The notes: generated by a model not told the origin, from the sequence alone. Shown: positions 12,046 through 25,249, counted from the stretch's first letter. The stretch: 64,000 nucleotides of DNA from Anaeramoeba flamelloides (GCA_027625915.1 JANTQA010000020.1:744001-808000); one strand, 5' to 3'. A program made the numbers and translations.

Positions 12046-13148
12046 TTCAATTTATTATTTTGTGTGAGTCGCGATTTTTGAAATGTGATTTTTTATTACA
12101 CATTATTATATCTTTAAACTATGGAAAAAATCAAAATTATTGAAAATTCGAATACTAGACATCATCTTGCATTTAAACTAAAACAAATACATTATTGTAT
12201 TTTGTTTTGAACAACCGAAAAATATAGTAACACCTTGAGAAAAAGCTTAAGATTATACTATTGAAAATTCTTTTAATGATAAAACTAAGTTTTCCAAACA
12301 TTTTTTTAATGTTTTTACTAATTTTCAAATGATATATTAAAGAAAATAAATTCTAAAAAATAATTCTTTATTTAGAAATTAAAAAAATCCTGTTCAAATG
12401 ATAAATTAGTTAAACATTTACAATTTGTAGAAGAAAGTTATGTGGTAAGGTAAAGAGTATTTTCAATAAAACTATGATCTGTTTGAAAACACTGCATTAC
12501 AGCTTTTAAGACCATTTTGAACAATTGAAATACTACTCCTTAGTATCGAAATATATTATTCAAATCAAAATAATACATGGACACTATTTTGTTGTTTTGA
12601 AGTAAGTTGAAGATACTTAAACGAAATTATGAAAGAAATAGTGAGAATTAAATTTTAAAATGAAATTGAAATTATCAGAAGAATTTTTCATATTAAACGT
12701 CTCAATTTAATATATACATGAAAATTTATTTCCATCAAAAATTTTTCAAAAATAATTTGTGGAAAAGTAAAGTTCAAAGAAATCAATAAAATAATAGAAA
12801 AATAATTTTTTTTTCTGATATTCAATAATACTCATAAAAACATAAAGGATTCAAATCCAATTTTAAATTGAGTAAATAATCAAATTATTTTGACAAAGTT
12901 GTTTTATTTTAATAAAAATAGTCAATTTAATACAAAACAAAGCAAAGTGGGTTAGATTTATATCATCATCATATTTATTGTTACTATTGTTACTGTTATG
13001 ATATTTCATAAAAAAGATTCTTTAATGATCCCATGTTTTCTATTTTATTTGGACTGATCGGATTACCCTAATCTACCAACATTCGAATTTCATGATAAAT
13101 ATTAATAAAAGTACAATTTCCCAAAAAAAAAAAAAAAAGTTATGTTAT

Positions 13149-13247
13149 TTACCGTAAATTCCACTTTTAAGAAACCACCTTTCAACAAAATTTAAAGAAC
13201 AAAAAAATCTCAAATAAAAGAACAAAATTCAAATTCTAACAAAATAG
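13149..13247. repeat. MITE-A left half
   Basis: Left half only: ATTCCACTTTTAAG, CTTTCAACAAAATTTAAAG, ATCTCAAAT and AAATTCTAACAAAATA match the consensus in order. The right half is absent. Confidence 0.6.
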
Positions 13248-13922
13248 AGCTTTTGGTGATAATTTATATCATCACGATAATTAACAATAAAATTCTGATA
13301 ATCTTAAAAAAATCTCGATAAGTCCAAATTTATAAGGAAAAATCACAAAATCGCGATATAATCAATTTTATATAGTTATTCGCATAAAAATTTGTCATAC
13401 TATTATAAAATTTCAATTAATCAAACTTCTTTGTGAACAATCAGTTAATCACCATATTCCACATTATCGTGAAAAAATTAAAAATTATTTTTTTTGAAAT
13501 CACAATAAAAAATCTCTTGACTCTTAAAAAGTATTGAGACTTTTACCACACTTTTAACCTTTAAAAAAGTTATATGGTGTTTGTAAGTGTTGTGAAATAT
13601 CTACAAATGTTTGAAAGTTTTGAAAGCCAAAAAAAATTTAGAAAGGGGATAAATTTATATGAGTATAAAAAAAATATTTTTCCTTTCATGTTTTTTTTTT
13701 AACCAAATATAAAATATCAAACAAATTGTAAGATAAAACTAATAATAATCCTTTTCAACAGTATACTAGAATATAAAATAGATATGCTTTTTTTTTTTGA
13801 AATGAATTTTTTATCTTCAAAAGTTAAATAATCAAAATAATAAAGAGTAATTTTCCTTCTTATTGGTGATCGATCAAACAAAAGCATCTTAGCTCTAATT
13901 GTGTTTTCTGGTTAATACAAAG

Positions 13923-14290
13923 ATGTTCAAAGAAGAAAAAGAAGAACAAGAATACAACAAATTTATCTAAAAAATCTTAATAATTGGTGATCATCTGGCA
14001 ATGTTGTTGTGAAAGCTTTTGAAAAGTTATTCAACTCCATATAGCTTTCTGAGAATATTGAAAATACTTTAACTCAAGAACAAATTCTTTAAAGAATAGG
14101 CGAAGGGTATGTTGTTTTAGTAGCTAATTATTCAAGGCAGTTTACAACACCACGATTGAATGAGAAATTATTTATTTATCTTTAGTACTTATTGTTGATG
14201 ACCTCAAAGGATCGATAGGTTTGTCAACGAAACTAAATGATAACACAATAAAACTCTTTGGTCTGATCCTTGATTAAATCAAGTATCTTT
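13923..14290 (+). pseudogene. Decayed small-GTPase (Rab-like) gene, tentative
   Basis: Plus-strand coding remains in at least two frames. After an ATG at 13923 and a Glu/Lys-rich start comes KILIIGD (13971-13991), which continues after a one-base shift as SSGNVVVKAFEKLFNSI, resembling the Rab P-loop region (KILLIGDsgvGKs-LL-RF). Further on, DDLKGSIGLSTKLNDNTIKL resembles the Rab segment STIGvdFk-k-i-l-dktIKLqiWD. The P-loop lysine position reads Asn, there are several in-frame stops, and ~45 unexplained residues lie between the two blocks, so it is not functional as written. Family assignment is by motif only. Confidence 0.35.
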
Positions 14291-14496
14291 TTTGTTTAAT
14301 TTTTCAAAAGAATAACTTTTTTTCACATAAACTGTTTTTCAATTCAAAAAATATTTTTTTTGTAAAAATATTTCTCAATTAGTCTAAAAAACCATCAACT
14401 ATTATATCACAATTACTTTTTAATCGCAATATTTTAGCATTTATCACAATTTTAGATTAATTTTCGAGATTTTATAGAATATCGCGATTTGTTATA

Positions 14497-14690
14497 CAGT
14501 CAGTTCCACTTTAAGGCACAAACTGCAACCATATTTAAGGCACAATAAAAATCTCAAATTAAGGCACAGAATTCAGATTCTAGTAAAATAATTTGTAAAA
14601 AAAAAAATTCCAAATTTTATGCCTTAATTTGAGATTTTTTTGTGCCTTAAATTTTGTCGAAAGTTTGTGCCTTAAAAGTGGAGCTGACTG
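14497..14690. repeat. MITE-A, best-preserved copy
   Basis: 194 bp with TA duplications (14495-14496 and 14691-14692). The ends read CAGTCAGTTCCACTT and its complement AGTGGAGCTGACTG. Almost the whole element can fold on itself. The left arm has a small deletion in the TTTTAAGG block. Confidence 0.85.
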
Positions 14691-15409
14691 TATTATCACG
14701 ATAATATTGAATATTTTGATTTTCTAAACGTTGGCGATTTGATAGAAATTATCTCGATTATTGTAAAGTTATCGTGAATTAATCACCTTTTTATAAAAAC
14801 AATTACGTTTTTTTTTTAACTTTGTCGTGAATTAAGCATGATATCATCAAAACCCATAATTTTATAAAACGAAAAATTTGTTTTGATTATGCATTGTATA
14901 TAGAATTTGTCGATAGATTCGATCAATTTGTTAATTATTATCTTTTATACAAGAAAACATTGCTCTTTGTAAATTATTTATACTGTATTGGTTATTTAAA
15001 GTTCTTTTAAATAACTCAAGAGTTATTTAAAACAAAATTGCCACCTTTAGAAAAAAATAAATTTAGTAGAATTTTCTTTTAAATTGATACACAGATTAAC
15101 AAATATTTCTAAAGAAAAAAAATTAAACATTTCAAAATTAATAAACAGAAAAGATCATAAGAAAAAATTGTTAAAATTGACAATTATCTAAATAAAAAAT
15201 CTTTAACATTTTATCATTTTAATAAATGTAATTAAACGTTTCATCTTGATTGTTTTAAAGATTCTCATTGACAGGTCTTTCAGAGTTCATTATACAATTA
15301 TTTTTTTTTTTTATTTCAGATTTTAATGCCTTTCTTCCTTTAATAAAAGAAATTTTATGCTTTGAATATTCTCAATTCATTGATAATATTAATTGTAATA
15401 TAAATAGAT

Positions 15410-15585
15410 CAAAATTTTCCTTCAGCTTTTGAAAATAATCACGTTACCAAGAATTATATCAAATCTACAAAAGTCCGCAATTCTAAAATGGAAATTAATA
15501 ATTTAAGCTTGAATTAAGGAATAAAAAATTGAAATTTTAGATGATTTATTAAAACTTTTTTTTGGAAAGCTGAACGAAAATTTTG
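15410..15585. repeat. MITE-C copy 1
   Basis: 176 bp with terminal inverted repeats CAAAATTTTCCTTCAGCTTT and GAAAGCTGAACGAAAATTTTG. A second copy with the same ends lies at 30207-30386. No coding capacity. Confidence 0.7.
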
Positions 15586-16173
15586 TTACAATTATTTTGC
15601 AACAAATAGTAAGTATGAAAAATGTAATTTGATTAGCAAAAAATTCATTTTTACTAATTTTTAGTTTTTTTCAACAAATTTCAATCCTTTTCTCAAAATT
15701 GTCCTTTTTTTTTTGAAAGGTTTCAAAAATAATCGAATTTAATTTTTGAAATTACATTAGAAAATTCAGGCAAACCACTCATTTCAATTAAAGTATAAGT
15801 TTAAAATTAACAACAAAAATAGTTAAAATTTCAAAGTTATGTATATCCTAAAAAAGATTTTTTTAGAGGTTGTACTGTATGTTTTTTTATTATAAATAAT
15901 AAATGTTTTTTTTTTTTTTTTTTTCAATTTTTTGGAGAAAATAAGTATCAATAATAAAATGTTTGATATATTCCTTGTTTTCAACAAAAAAATTGAATTC
16001 TATTTTTCTACCAAAGGTTTTTTTTTGTTGGTTTGTTTGGAAAAAATCCATTTAAAATAAAGGCTCAAAAAACGGAACACAGTCATGTTTGGTTTTTGAT
16101 CCTTTCTTTGTGTTGGGTTCTGGTTTTGGTTGCCAATTGTGGCCTTAATTTGTTTAAAAATTATACTATTTAC

Positions 16174-16949
16174 TTATCGATAGGATTTTTGTCTTCTTGC
16201 TCTTGCACCCCTTCCTCCAAACTTTTTCATTTCACATCTTCTTGGATCACTTACTAAAAGGGATCGATCATATCTTAAGAATTTTTTTTTGATATCTCTT
16301 TTGGACATTTCATCAACATCTTTTTTTTATTTTTTATTAAGGTTTTGTTTTTGTGTTCGTTTTTATTTTTGATGGCAGTTTATTGTTGTATTTACAATAA
16401 TTTTTTTTGAAAGAAAAGGAAAAAAAGAAAAAAGCAAAAAAAAATCAAAAAAAAGCAAAATTTAATTCGATGCAACAAAAAAATAAATATAAAGAAAAAT
16501 AAAAAAGAGAAAAGAGGGTGAAATTTACATTTTTGGTGATATGCTACAATTGATTTTGCAATGGCTTGTCTTATTGCTAGAAAGGTAGTTAAAGTGGTTT
16601 TAAAAAAGATAGATTAAAAAAAAGAATGAATAATTAACAAGGTACAATAACAAGAAAAATAAAAAAGAAATTGAAAAAAAAAGAAAAAAATTGTTTTTCT
16701 TTTCTTCAGCTTGGACTTACCATAAACACGAGAAACTGGGCCGCCGCCAGATACTCTAATTCTAATATCAAGATCATCAAATTTTGAATTTCCAATAAGC
16801 AAAATTGGTTCAAACAATTTTAAGCGTAAAGGCTCTGGTTGGACTAAATGAAGTGGGACACCATTTACTTTAATAATTCCTTTTCCTTTTTTACATCTTG
16901 CGACAGCGGTTGCTGTTTTTTTTTTTCCAAAGGTTTGAACGACTTCCAT
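16174..16949 (-). CDS. RPS16: 40S ribosomal protein S16 (uS9), three exons
   Basis: Exons, in coding order: 16721-16949, 16529-16576, 16174-16319; 140 residues (animal RPS16 146). Exon 1 starts at the ATG at 16949 and encodes [20 protein letters not shown] through GGGPVSRVY. Exon 2 (48 nt) gives [16 protein letters not shown]. Exon 3 gives [19 protein letters not shown] and [10 protein letters not shown], ending [14 protein letters not shown]. Introns are 144 nt (GTAAGT...CTAG) and 209 nt (GTAAAT...AAAG); both phases join exactly. It is a small-subunit protein whose C-terminal tail contacts P-site tRNA, and the usual -SYR terminus is kept. Relative to animals only the short N-terminal extension is missing. 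Isolated gene, nearest neighbour over 7 kb away. Confidence 0.96.
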
Positions 16950-17189
16950 TCTTGAAGTTAATTAAAGAATAATCAAATAAAAAAAAAATGGTTTCAATTT
17001 TTTTAATTTTATTAATGATTTGATTTTTCTTTTATGTTGCAAAGATAAAGTATTTGATTTTGAAAGTCAATGAATCAAAATAGAGGGTGGTTATGTTCTA
17101 TTTATTTTGAGTCTGTTTAGAGAACCTCAATCTTTTATAATTATTTTTGAGTAAAAAAAGATCAAAAGGAAAAATAGTTATAAAGATTT

Positions 17190-17490
17190 TTTACTTGTAA
17201 CAGGAAGGAAAATAAAGAGTCAAATCAATTAAATGAAGAAACCAATAAACTTTAAAGTATAACTCATTATATTATTTTAAATTGAATTGATAGTCACTAT
17301 TTACGTCTCGCTGATTATCAAAATCTGAGTTGTTTTTTTGAGATCTCAAAAGCAGTCAAATTTTTCGAACAAATTTTTTTATAATAGATCAAGCCAAGGA
17401 AAACCTTCACTTATAAATAATACAGCTATTCCAACCTGTAAATAAAATTTACCATAAACAGAAAATTCATTTCACTTCTCCACACTTTCC
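17190..17490. repeat. MITE-B relic
   Basis: Shares with 1735-2105 and 55462-55857 the ordered blocks AAATGAAGAAACCAATAAACT, AACTCATTATATTATTTT, AGATCTCAAAAGCAGTCAA and ATAGATCAAGCCAAGGAAAA. Ends are poorly preserved. Confidence 0.5.
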
Positions 17491-18974
17491 TTTTTAATGA
17501 CAGGATGTTATGGTTATGTGATAGCCTATTACAAACTGTGAAATTTTCTAATAGAACAAAAATTGATAATAGATAAAAAATAAAAATTTGAATTTTTGAC
17601 TATAAAACCAATGAAAAGATCAATAATTTTGAAAAATTTTTTCGGTTTTTAGTGAATCCTTTGATTTCAAAACACCTTAAAATCAAAAAGCAATACCATT
17701 AAAAAGTGATTATCGAATTAGATCTCAAACATTTGGAAACTTTGTTTTGAATTTTTGAAATTTGTTTGATAAACATCAAGATTGTTTTGTCTGTCTTTCA
17801 AATAAGAAATTTTTTTAAAAAACATAGGTCAAATAGTAAAATTATTTGAGATTATATCGCCAGAATGTTTTTTTTTTTTTATTTAACTAAAACAAAAAAG
17901 CCAATGTATGTCAAAATATAATGGCAAGTTTGGAACAATCGAATTAAAAAAAAAGGTAAATGTAACTAATCCTCCATCTTGTTTCTATTATTTTTTTATT
18001 TATTTATTAAATGGTTTTACAATTTATTTCTTGTATGGTACCCTTTTATTAAATCTGTTTAACTTTTTTTATTTTTAATCTATTTGTAATTAAAAAATTA
18101 CATAAATTATATCCAATTATTGGTAATGGTTAACAAAATAATTTAAATTGATCAATAATTTTGATTCGCACTTCAATAACCAAAAGTTCCTGTTTCTAGA
18201 GCCAAAATCCTTGTTTTAAATATAAAAACGTTACTTTTTTCCATCTTGTTATCTGGACAATATTTAACTCACTAATCAATTGCATAAAGAAGTTTAAAAC
18301 AATTTTGAAGGTAAATCACTTGATTTTATATGTAAATTTTGAATTTGGAATGGAATTTATTAAAAAGTTTTTGGAAATAGTCCAACTTTTTTTAAAATTT
18401 CAATGTTTTTTTTTTTGTATTTTTAACAAAAATTTTCTCTTTTTTTGTAGAATTTTGCTTTTGAACCTTCATTTTTAGAATGATAATTTTAATTTAGAAC
18501 TTTTAAGAAATAAATATCATATTTAACTCATCTTTTATTGTAGGATACTTTGATTATCATATGTTCAATCCATCATAAGAAGGCAAGAAAGAAAGAAATA
18601 TAGGTTCAAAATGACTTGAATGGTTTCACAGGTAGAAAATGGGTTATTTTAACATAAAACAGTATAAGAGGATTTTTTTTTTTTTTTTTTAGTAAATTAT
18701 TTGAATGAAGTTTTATTATATACCCTTTTAGATTTACTTTTTAAATTTTTTTGGACCTTTTCAACCTAAAAATATTCTAAAAATACAGACATGACAATAA
18801 ACTGTTTAAATAAAAGAAAAACTATAAAAATTCTGTTTTGTAGTTAAACACGTAGTATTTTTCTTCAAAATTGGTTTTATGCCTTTTAAAGGTTTTTTTT
18901 TTTTTGCAATTAAAATAAAATTATTTCTTAAAGACAAAAATAATTCAAATAAACAGAGATTTATCACCCTATTT

Positions 18975-19359
18975 ATATAAAATTTTTTCAAAAAAATATT
19001 ATCAAAAGGGCTTTATTTTAAAATTTTATTGATAGTAAACCCTATTTCACTAAAAACTCCCAATCAAAAATGAAAAATTCACTTTTTTTGATTTAAGAAT
19101 AAACCAACTTACCATTGTTTAAAAATATGAGAAATGATAAACTTTCACTAATAGTTGATATTCATAAAAGAAATCCCTGAGCAAATTCTAAATTTTGAAA
19201 AAAATTACATGTTGAAAAAAAATATTGGGATACTTTAATTAGAATTTCTCGTGTAACATTTTATAATTTTTTTGAAATAATAAAATTATTGACAATAAGA
19301 TTGTTTAATAATAAATATATTGATTTTATCAGAAATTACCAACACTCATTTTTCTAAGA

Positions 19360-19401
<42 letters not shown>

Positions 19402-19640
19402 CAAACTTTTTTTTGAAAAAAAAAAAGAAGAAGAAAAATGAAAAATGAAAACCAAAAGTTAAAAAAAACAAAAAAAACAAAAAAATTGACTAAATGAGAA
19501 AAAAAGATCATATATAAAAATTATAAACTGTATTTTGAGAAAAATATTGGATTAAACTCAGAGAATATGCTCTATTTTGGCAATTAAACTGGATCTATTT
19601 GACTGAAAAAGAGTTGAATTTGGAAAAGGGTAAATAAAAG
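18975..19640. repeat. R-family fragment
   Basis: Collinear with 26015-26580 of the longest R copy: TATTTCACTAAAAACTCCCA, ATAAAAGAAATCCCTGAGCA, TCTCGTGTAACATTTTATAA and TTGACTGAAAAAGAGTT have diverged counterparts in the same order. Interrupted by an AT microsatellite (19361-19398). Confidence 0.6.
19361..19398. repeat. (TA)n microsatellite
   Basis: About 19 uninterrupted TA units inside the R-family fragment. Confidence 0.95.
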
Positions 19641-19748
19641 TTAGTATTTATGTTTTTTGATAAATTTTTCACAAGTAAATGAAAAAAAAAAAAAGAGAAA
19701 CTTTTGATAGTGAATATCAAAAAATATGACATTAAACCCCAATATGAA

Positions 19749-19844
19749 ATGAATAAAGATGAATTACTAGCGGGGAAATATAAGATAGGTAAACTTCATC
19801 TGCAATCCGAAATAAAAGATCAAGTATCTAACAAAATTTACTGA
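19749..19844 (+). other. Short coding-like island, unidentified
   Basis: ATG-initiated frame of 31 codons with protein-like composition (DELLAGKYKIGKLHLQ, then SEIKDQVSNKIY); the same frame is open some 25 codons further upstream. It is G+C-richer than its flanks. No family recognised, and a GTAAAC within it could be a splice donor. Could be a relic exon. Confidence 0.2.
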
Positions 19845-21984
19845 CATAACTTTCCAATCTTATTTTTAAAGAAATTTTCGAATCTGAATAATAATTTTAA
19901 TGGTGATTAAATTATATTTTTTTTTAAAATAAGGATTGTTGAGTACTTTGAAAAAAATCTTTTATAAAATCTATCTAAATTATTATTTTTTTAAATGAAA
20001 ACCGAAATATCATGGATACATTCGTGTTGTATTTGATTTATATAAGTTGTTATAACAATTATTATTAAAGAATACATTTATTAATGTTTTTTGGATTGTG
20101 GAAATATATTTATCTATATTCTTTGTCTTAAAGTAAATTGATAAAATTCCTATATATTTATTATTATTTATGAAGTTCAAAATTAAACTTTCGATATAAA
20201 GTTTTACATAAACTTCTTTTCGGGGGATTTCAGTGTAAATCGGAGATTAAATGGTTATGTGTTGGGGGGGGGGACAGAAATTAGGTTGAATTTTCAAAAG
20301 AAAAAACAAAAAAATTAGAAGAAATTGATTAAAAAAGAATAAGAAAAATAAAAAGAAAATAAAAAAATTGGGTTTATAATAAGTAATTTGTAAAAATGAT
20401 AAATATATAAAAATTTACTATATTTCATTAATAGTATCTCTTAATGACAATAAAGTCATTTTTAATATATTTAGATTATTTTTTAGTTAATCATGGAAGT
20501 ATGTTTGGGTAGTAGTTTGATTATTGAAATCTCGATTTTCTAATTGATCTGTTTTTTTTTATACAACCTTAGATATTTTTTGCCATTTCTTTTTCTTTTT
20601 TATATTCTAATTTAGGTATACTTTCAGGTTACAGTATCTCTGGTTTTATCAAGTATTCACATGATCTTTTCCTTTTGGAGTTCATCTTAATATAAACAAA
20701 AGTAGTAAGAAGGGATAGAAAAAACCCAAAAAACATTTTAATATTTTATTCTTTTTTTTTTTTTTCATTTCTTGAATTATATAATAAAGGTATTATATTT
20801 AACTTGGAATAATATATATTAATTTATATTTGTTAATCGATTTATGGTATAATTTTTTTTTCCGAAAAAAGTTAAATAATAGTTATATTAATTATTTTTT
20901 TGAAATTAATATAATGATAATTTTCTTATTAAATCCATCTTATAATTGTTTTCAATTTAGCTTAGGATAAGAAGGAGATAAGGAAAATTAAATAAAATTC
21001 TTGGAATACACAATTGTGGTTGTATAGAATATCAAAAAAAAAAATATCAAAAGGTGAGAAAATTTCTTTACTTTTCTATCACTATTAAATATAATAATTT
21101 TCATTTTTTTTTTCAGATTTTTTTCTTCATAAAATATTTCCACGTTATAATATATAATAGATTGATACACATTTTTTCGTCTATTATGAAGATAAAAAAT
21201 ATATTTTACAATTAAATAACTTAAATTTTTGAAAAAAAACTCATAAAATATGGAAAGTATAAAGTAAATTAAATTTAAATAAAAACAAAATTTCTGAAAA
21301 AATACTTTTATATAAGAACAAGGGGTCTCAAAATAATCACAATAATTTTAAATAAATGAATCAATCCAATTTTTTAACATTGGTTATTGAATATTGTTCT
21401 GAAATCAATTAATTTTGGTAATCTCAAGAATCTAAAAGTTATTAGGAAGATATTTATTTATTCATTGTAAAATTCTAAACATTCACTGGTAGGAAAAATA
21501 AAGTTAAAATTCCAAGTTAGACAACAATATAATTTAAATTAATATTTCGTCTTTGTTAATTGGGTTTATTCACGATATGATTAACGTTCAAGTTCGTAAA
21601 AATATCGAGGCTGTTTTATTTATGGTTGTTAATAGTACTGCGATTTTTTAAATGTCTAGAGTATTGAAAAAAAGGTCTCTTTTAAGGTATAAGAATTTTT
21701 AAAAAGTATATTGAGGATTAATTTGGGTGAAATTTAATTTTAGGATATTTTTTTGAATAGATAATAATTAATAGTTTTGAAAACACTCTACTCATCCAAA
21801 AAAAAGCCAAATATGAAAAAAAAATTTCTGATGATAAATATTCAGTGTATTCGTTTTTTTTTTTTTTACTTTTTGTTTTTGTTTCACAAATCTATTAAAT
21901 TTCGAATCAAAATAAAAATTAAAAAAAAACATAACTTAATTGGTCACCAAGTGTTGTGGAGTACCTAGGTTTTCGGGGGGGTCT

Positions 21985-22018
21985 TTTATTTGGAAAATCT
22001 ATAGATTTTCCAAATAAA
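21985..22018. repeat. Perfect 34-nt palindrome
   Basis: TTTATTTGGAAAATCTA is followed immediately by its exact reverse complement, with no loop. It is preceded by GGAGTACCTAGG and a G run. A larger palindrome with a similar preceding sequence lies at 35289-35356. Confidence 0.9.
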
Positions 22019-24143
22019 CAAAAAATTTAAAAAAACTTCGAATGTTTCACAAATAAATAGAAAAAGCAAAAAAAAAAAATATAATATAAGTGTCATAGGT
22101 TTTCCAGAATTCAAAATAGAGAAATTTTAATTAAAAAGCAATATTTTTTTCAATCTATATTAATAAATAATTCTTTAATAGTCAAAATAATTAATTCCCT
22201 ATTTAAAAAATATTCATCATATATAAAATGCTTTTAAAATATGATAAAATGACTTCTTAACTAGAAGCAAAAAAATTTTCAAATTTTTTACTCTTAAATT
22301 TCAAAAAAAATATTCATATAACCTGGAAAATTGGATTTTCCAACTTAGGTTTGTAAAATGTTTTTAAAAATATTTATTGATCAAAGATCTTTTATTAACC
22401 AACCGTGTTTGTTCTAATTGAATTTATCTAAAAAGGGTAAAATTAGCAAATATTTAATTTTTATTTCAAAAAATTTCTTAATGATCGCGTTGAGTAAATC
22501 ATTTTTGAATTATAAAATAATAAACACAAATTATTTCATTTTTTATTATTTTTGGTGTATAAATTTACCCATTTTATATGTTCAAAAAGTTAATCGTGCA
22601 TAAGTAATCCATAACAGTTAGAGTTTATATTTTTTTTTGGAATTATCAAAATTTAATTAGAATTGTTTGAAATTTTTACTAAAAATATATAAATAATGAT
22701 ATTTGATATTTAACAGAGGTTCAATTTGTGTTCAATTTTCTTTTTTCAATTCTTCATATATCCTATCAATTTTGAATTAACAGTTGAAAAAAAAAGATAA
22801 TACATCACAATGATTAACAAAAAGAAAGGGGTTATTTAAAGAAAATGAGAGATGTAATTCCAATTTATTACTTCGAATCTTTTACAAAAAAAAATGGGAA
22901 ACTGTAGTGGAAATTTTTATTTTTTTTGAATTTTAACATATTGATAAATTCATAAAAATTTTGGTACAATTCCCATTTTTGTAAATCTTATAATCCTACC
23001 TTTAACACAGTTTTTAACAAAGAACTTTTTGAAAGACAACTAATTTTACCAAGTTTCGTAACATTGATACCAATAAAATGTTTAATTCTATGCTTTCACC
23101 AAAAGAAAAGGTAAAAAATTTCAAAAATGTAAAATCAAACAAAAATTTTCAAACAGTTTTTTGAATTTATCAGTATTATCATTTTCTCATATTCAATATT
23201 CCCCTCATTTAGAATTGTCAGTAAAGCTAAAATATTTCAATTCAAATAACGAAAAAGTATCACTCAAATATAAAGAGAACAACTAATTTTAATTAAGAAC
23301 TCGAGATTTATTATTTTAAAAAAAAAAAGAAATTAAGTGAAAATTTTTTTCTTGAAAAATTCAAACACCAGTGTAACCTTTCATCCAAGAGATCAGTTGT
23401 ACTTTAGTTTGCTAATTTCCATTCCATAAGCTTCTTATATTGCTTTATTAAAGATCTTACTTTTCTTTTGTTTTAAAATCAGGAATGTTAGCTGTACAAA
23501 AATATTCGAAATAAACACTAAAAAGATATCTGATCAAATGAAAAATTCTTTTCCTCTCTAAAAGTCAAATAACAGTATTATTCTTCGGATAAAGTAGTAT
23601 TTGGGAGTCGCTATTATGTCTAAAAATCGAATAATGGTGTCTGATTATAAAAAATGGTGAACAAGTTTTTCAAGTTTTGAGAAAATATAAAAGTACTTGT
23701 TGATTGCGAGAAAAGAAAAGAAAAGAAAAGAAGAAAATTACAATTTTCTTTCTGTCTTCTTTTGAAGAAAGTAACTGTAACAAAAGTTTGAAAGAAAAGA
23801 AGAAAGTGGTTATTGGCTTTCTTCTCCAATTAAAAACTTTTTTTAATTTTGAATTTTGGAAGACAAGAATGATAAAAAAAAAAAAAAAAATTCCTTTGTG
23901 ACAAGAATAAAAACAAAATATACTCTTAACAGAGAAAAAATATGTTTCTGGAAAGTAAAAGTAAAAAAATAAAAAAAAAATAAAAAGCAAACCAAAAAAA
24001 AAATATTTCTTTTTTGATTTATTTTGTTGCTTCGAAATGATCTATAATTTTTTGTTTTTTTTTTGTTTTAAAAAAAAAAACTTGTTTTTGGTGTTGTAAC
24101 TTAGTATTGATATAATACACAAATTACTTTCTTTTCAAATAGC

Positions 24144-24473
24144 TTAGTTTTGTTTTGTGAGTGTTTCAAGAATATCGGAATCGCCTTGATCTAAAACTGT
24201 AACTACGGATGTTCTAAAGTATTTACCACAAGAACGGCCAAGATCAATATTGTTTCCCTTGAATTGATGGAATTTACAGCGAGAAAGCATTGCATAGTAT
24301 TGGAGTTCGGATTTTTTGAGTGGTGGGCAATTGTTTGCAACAATTAATAACTTACCTTCTCCTTTACGTAAATCTTTAAGGCATTGTTGGGTTCCAAGGT
24401 GGTATTTTCCTGACTTGATAACAAGTGCAAGTTTTGATCCGATTCCTTCGTTTTTTTTAGATTTTTTGGACAT
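24144..24473 (-). CDS. RPL30: 60S ribosomal protein L30 (eL30)
   Basis: Single exon, 109 residues (animal L30 115). Starts MSKKSKKNEGIGSKLALVIK; the conserved core follows: SGKYHLGTQQCLKDLRKGEG, KLLIVANNCPPLKKSELQYY, AMLSRCKFHQFKGNNIDLGR, SCGKYFRTSVVTVLDQGDSD. This is the L7Ae-like fold that binds kink-turn rRNA. An ATG 57 nt upstream in the same frame would add a hydrophobic stretch not found in L30, so the start at 24473 is preferred. No intron within the coding sequence. Confidence 0.96.
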   Translation of the reverse strand: MSKKSKKNEGIGSKLALVIKSGKYHLGTQQCLKDLRKGEGKLLIVANNCPPLKKSELQYYAMLSRCKFHQFKGNNIDLGRSCGKYFRTSVVTVLDQGDSDILETLTKQN

Positions 24474-25249
24474 TTTGTGAAATTGAAATAATAAATATGA
24501 GAAAAGAAAAAATGAGATTACAACTTCCAAAAATTAATTTCCAGAAGGTTCTGTCAACAAAGATAATTCAAAGTCTTTCTTCTTCTAATAAAGTTTGTTT
24601 ATTTCGTCATGAACTATTTTCAAGAAAGTATAAAGTTATTTGAATTATAAATCGAAATTTTTTTCATTTCATTTTCATTTTTCAGTTTTCCTATTGAGAT
24701 CCAAGTCACAAATTGCAACCTACTTCACTAAGAAATGTATTTATAACAGAAAAATCTGAAAATAAAGTGAATTTTGTTCCAAATTTATTATTCAAATACC
24801 AGTAAAAGGGACTGTTTTGGACTACATTCCCACCCTTGAGGGGGTTGAGTAATTGTGTTATTTCAGTTTCACTTCTCACAAAAAAATTTTCACACCTAAG
24901 AAATTGGACAAAAAAAAAAAAAAACATTTTTTGTCATCTTTACCTTTTCACGAAGACTATTTTTCTTTGTTTTTCAATGAAAAGGAAAATTAAAAATAAC
25001 AAAAAAAATAATTGTAAAAAATTGCTTTTGGGGATTTTCAAGTGCATTTCAAATTTTGGAACAGTTCAAACTTGTAAAAGTAATTTCAAAAAATACGTAG
25101 AACAGCTCTAGAAAATAGTGTGAGTTCCAAAAGTTGAAATGGAAATTCTAAAATATTAAAATCAAAATTTAGCATGATCTAACAAGGTAAAAATTCTGAA
25201 AATTGTTAAAATTGTGAAAATTTCACATTTTTTCTAAAGAAATTCTCCT
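24474..25249. other. Intergenic, with a repeat segment
   Basis: A segment at ~24690-24860 with TTATTATTCAAATACCAGTA and adjacent blocks recurs near 40010-40160 and, more loosely, 30420-30640. No gene seen. Confidence 0.5.

Larger units (their letters stand above)
8784..16173. other. 7.4-kb gene-free stretch
   Basis: Contains microsatellites (8922-9043, 11975-12045), MITE-A pieces (13149-13247, 14497-14690), a MITE-C copy (15410-15585) and a decayed Rab-like gene (13923-14290). Around 13250-13480 and 14400-14870, flanking the MITE-A copy, blocks of the type ATCACGATAATT and TATCGCGAT recur in both orientations, indicating another old repeat. No intact gene seen. Confidence 0.6.
16950..24143. 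other. 7.2-kb gene-free stretch
   Basis: Contains a MITE-B relic (17190-17490), an R-family fragment (18975-19640) with an AT microsatellite, a coding-like island (19749-19844), a ten-G run near 20263 and a perfect palindrome (21985-22018). Nothing else protein- or RNA-like was recognised. Confidence 0.6.

Noticed and set aside
20255-20275. Ten-G run as a possible G-quadruplex or regulatory site
   Set aside because: A single run without further G tracts cannot be argued to form a quadruplex.
23620-23990. Overlapping Lys/Phe-rich frames on both strands
   Set aside because: Products of an AAAAG repeat and homopolymers; no consistent frame.
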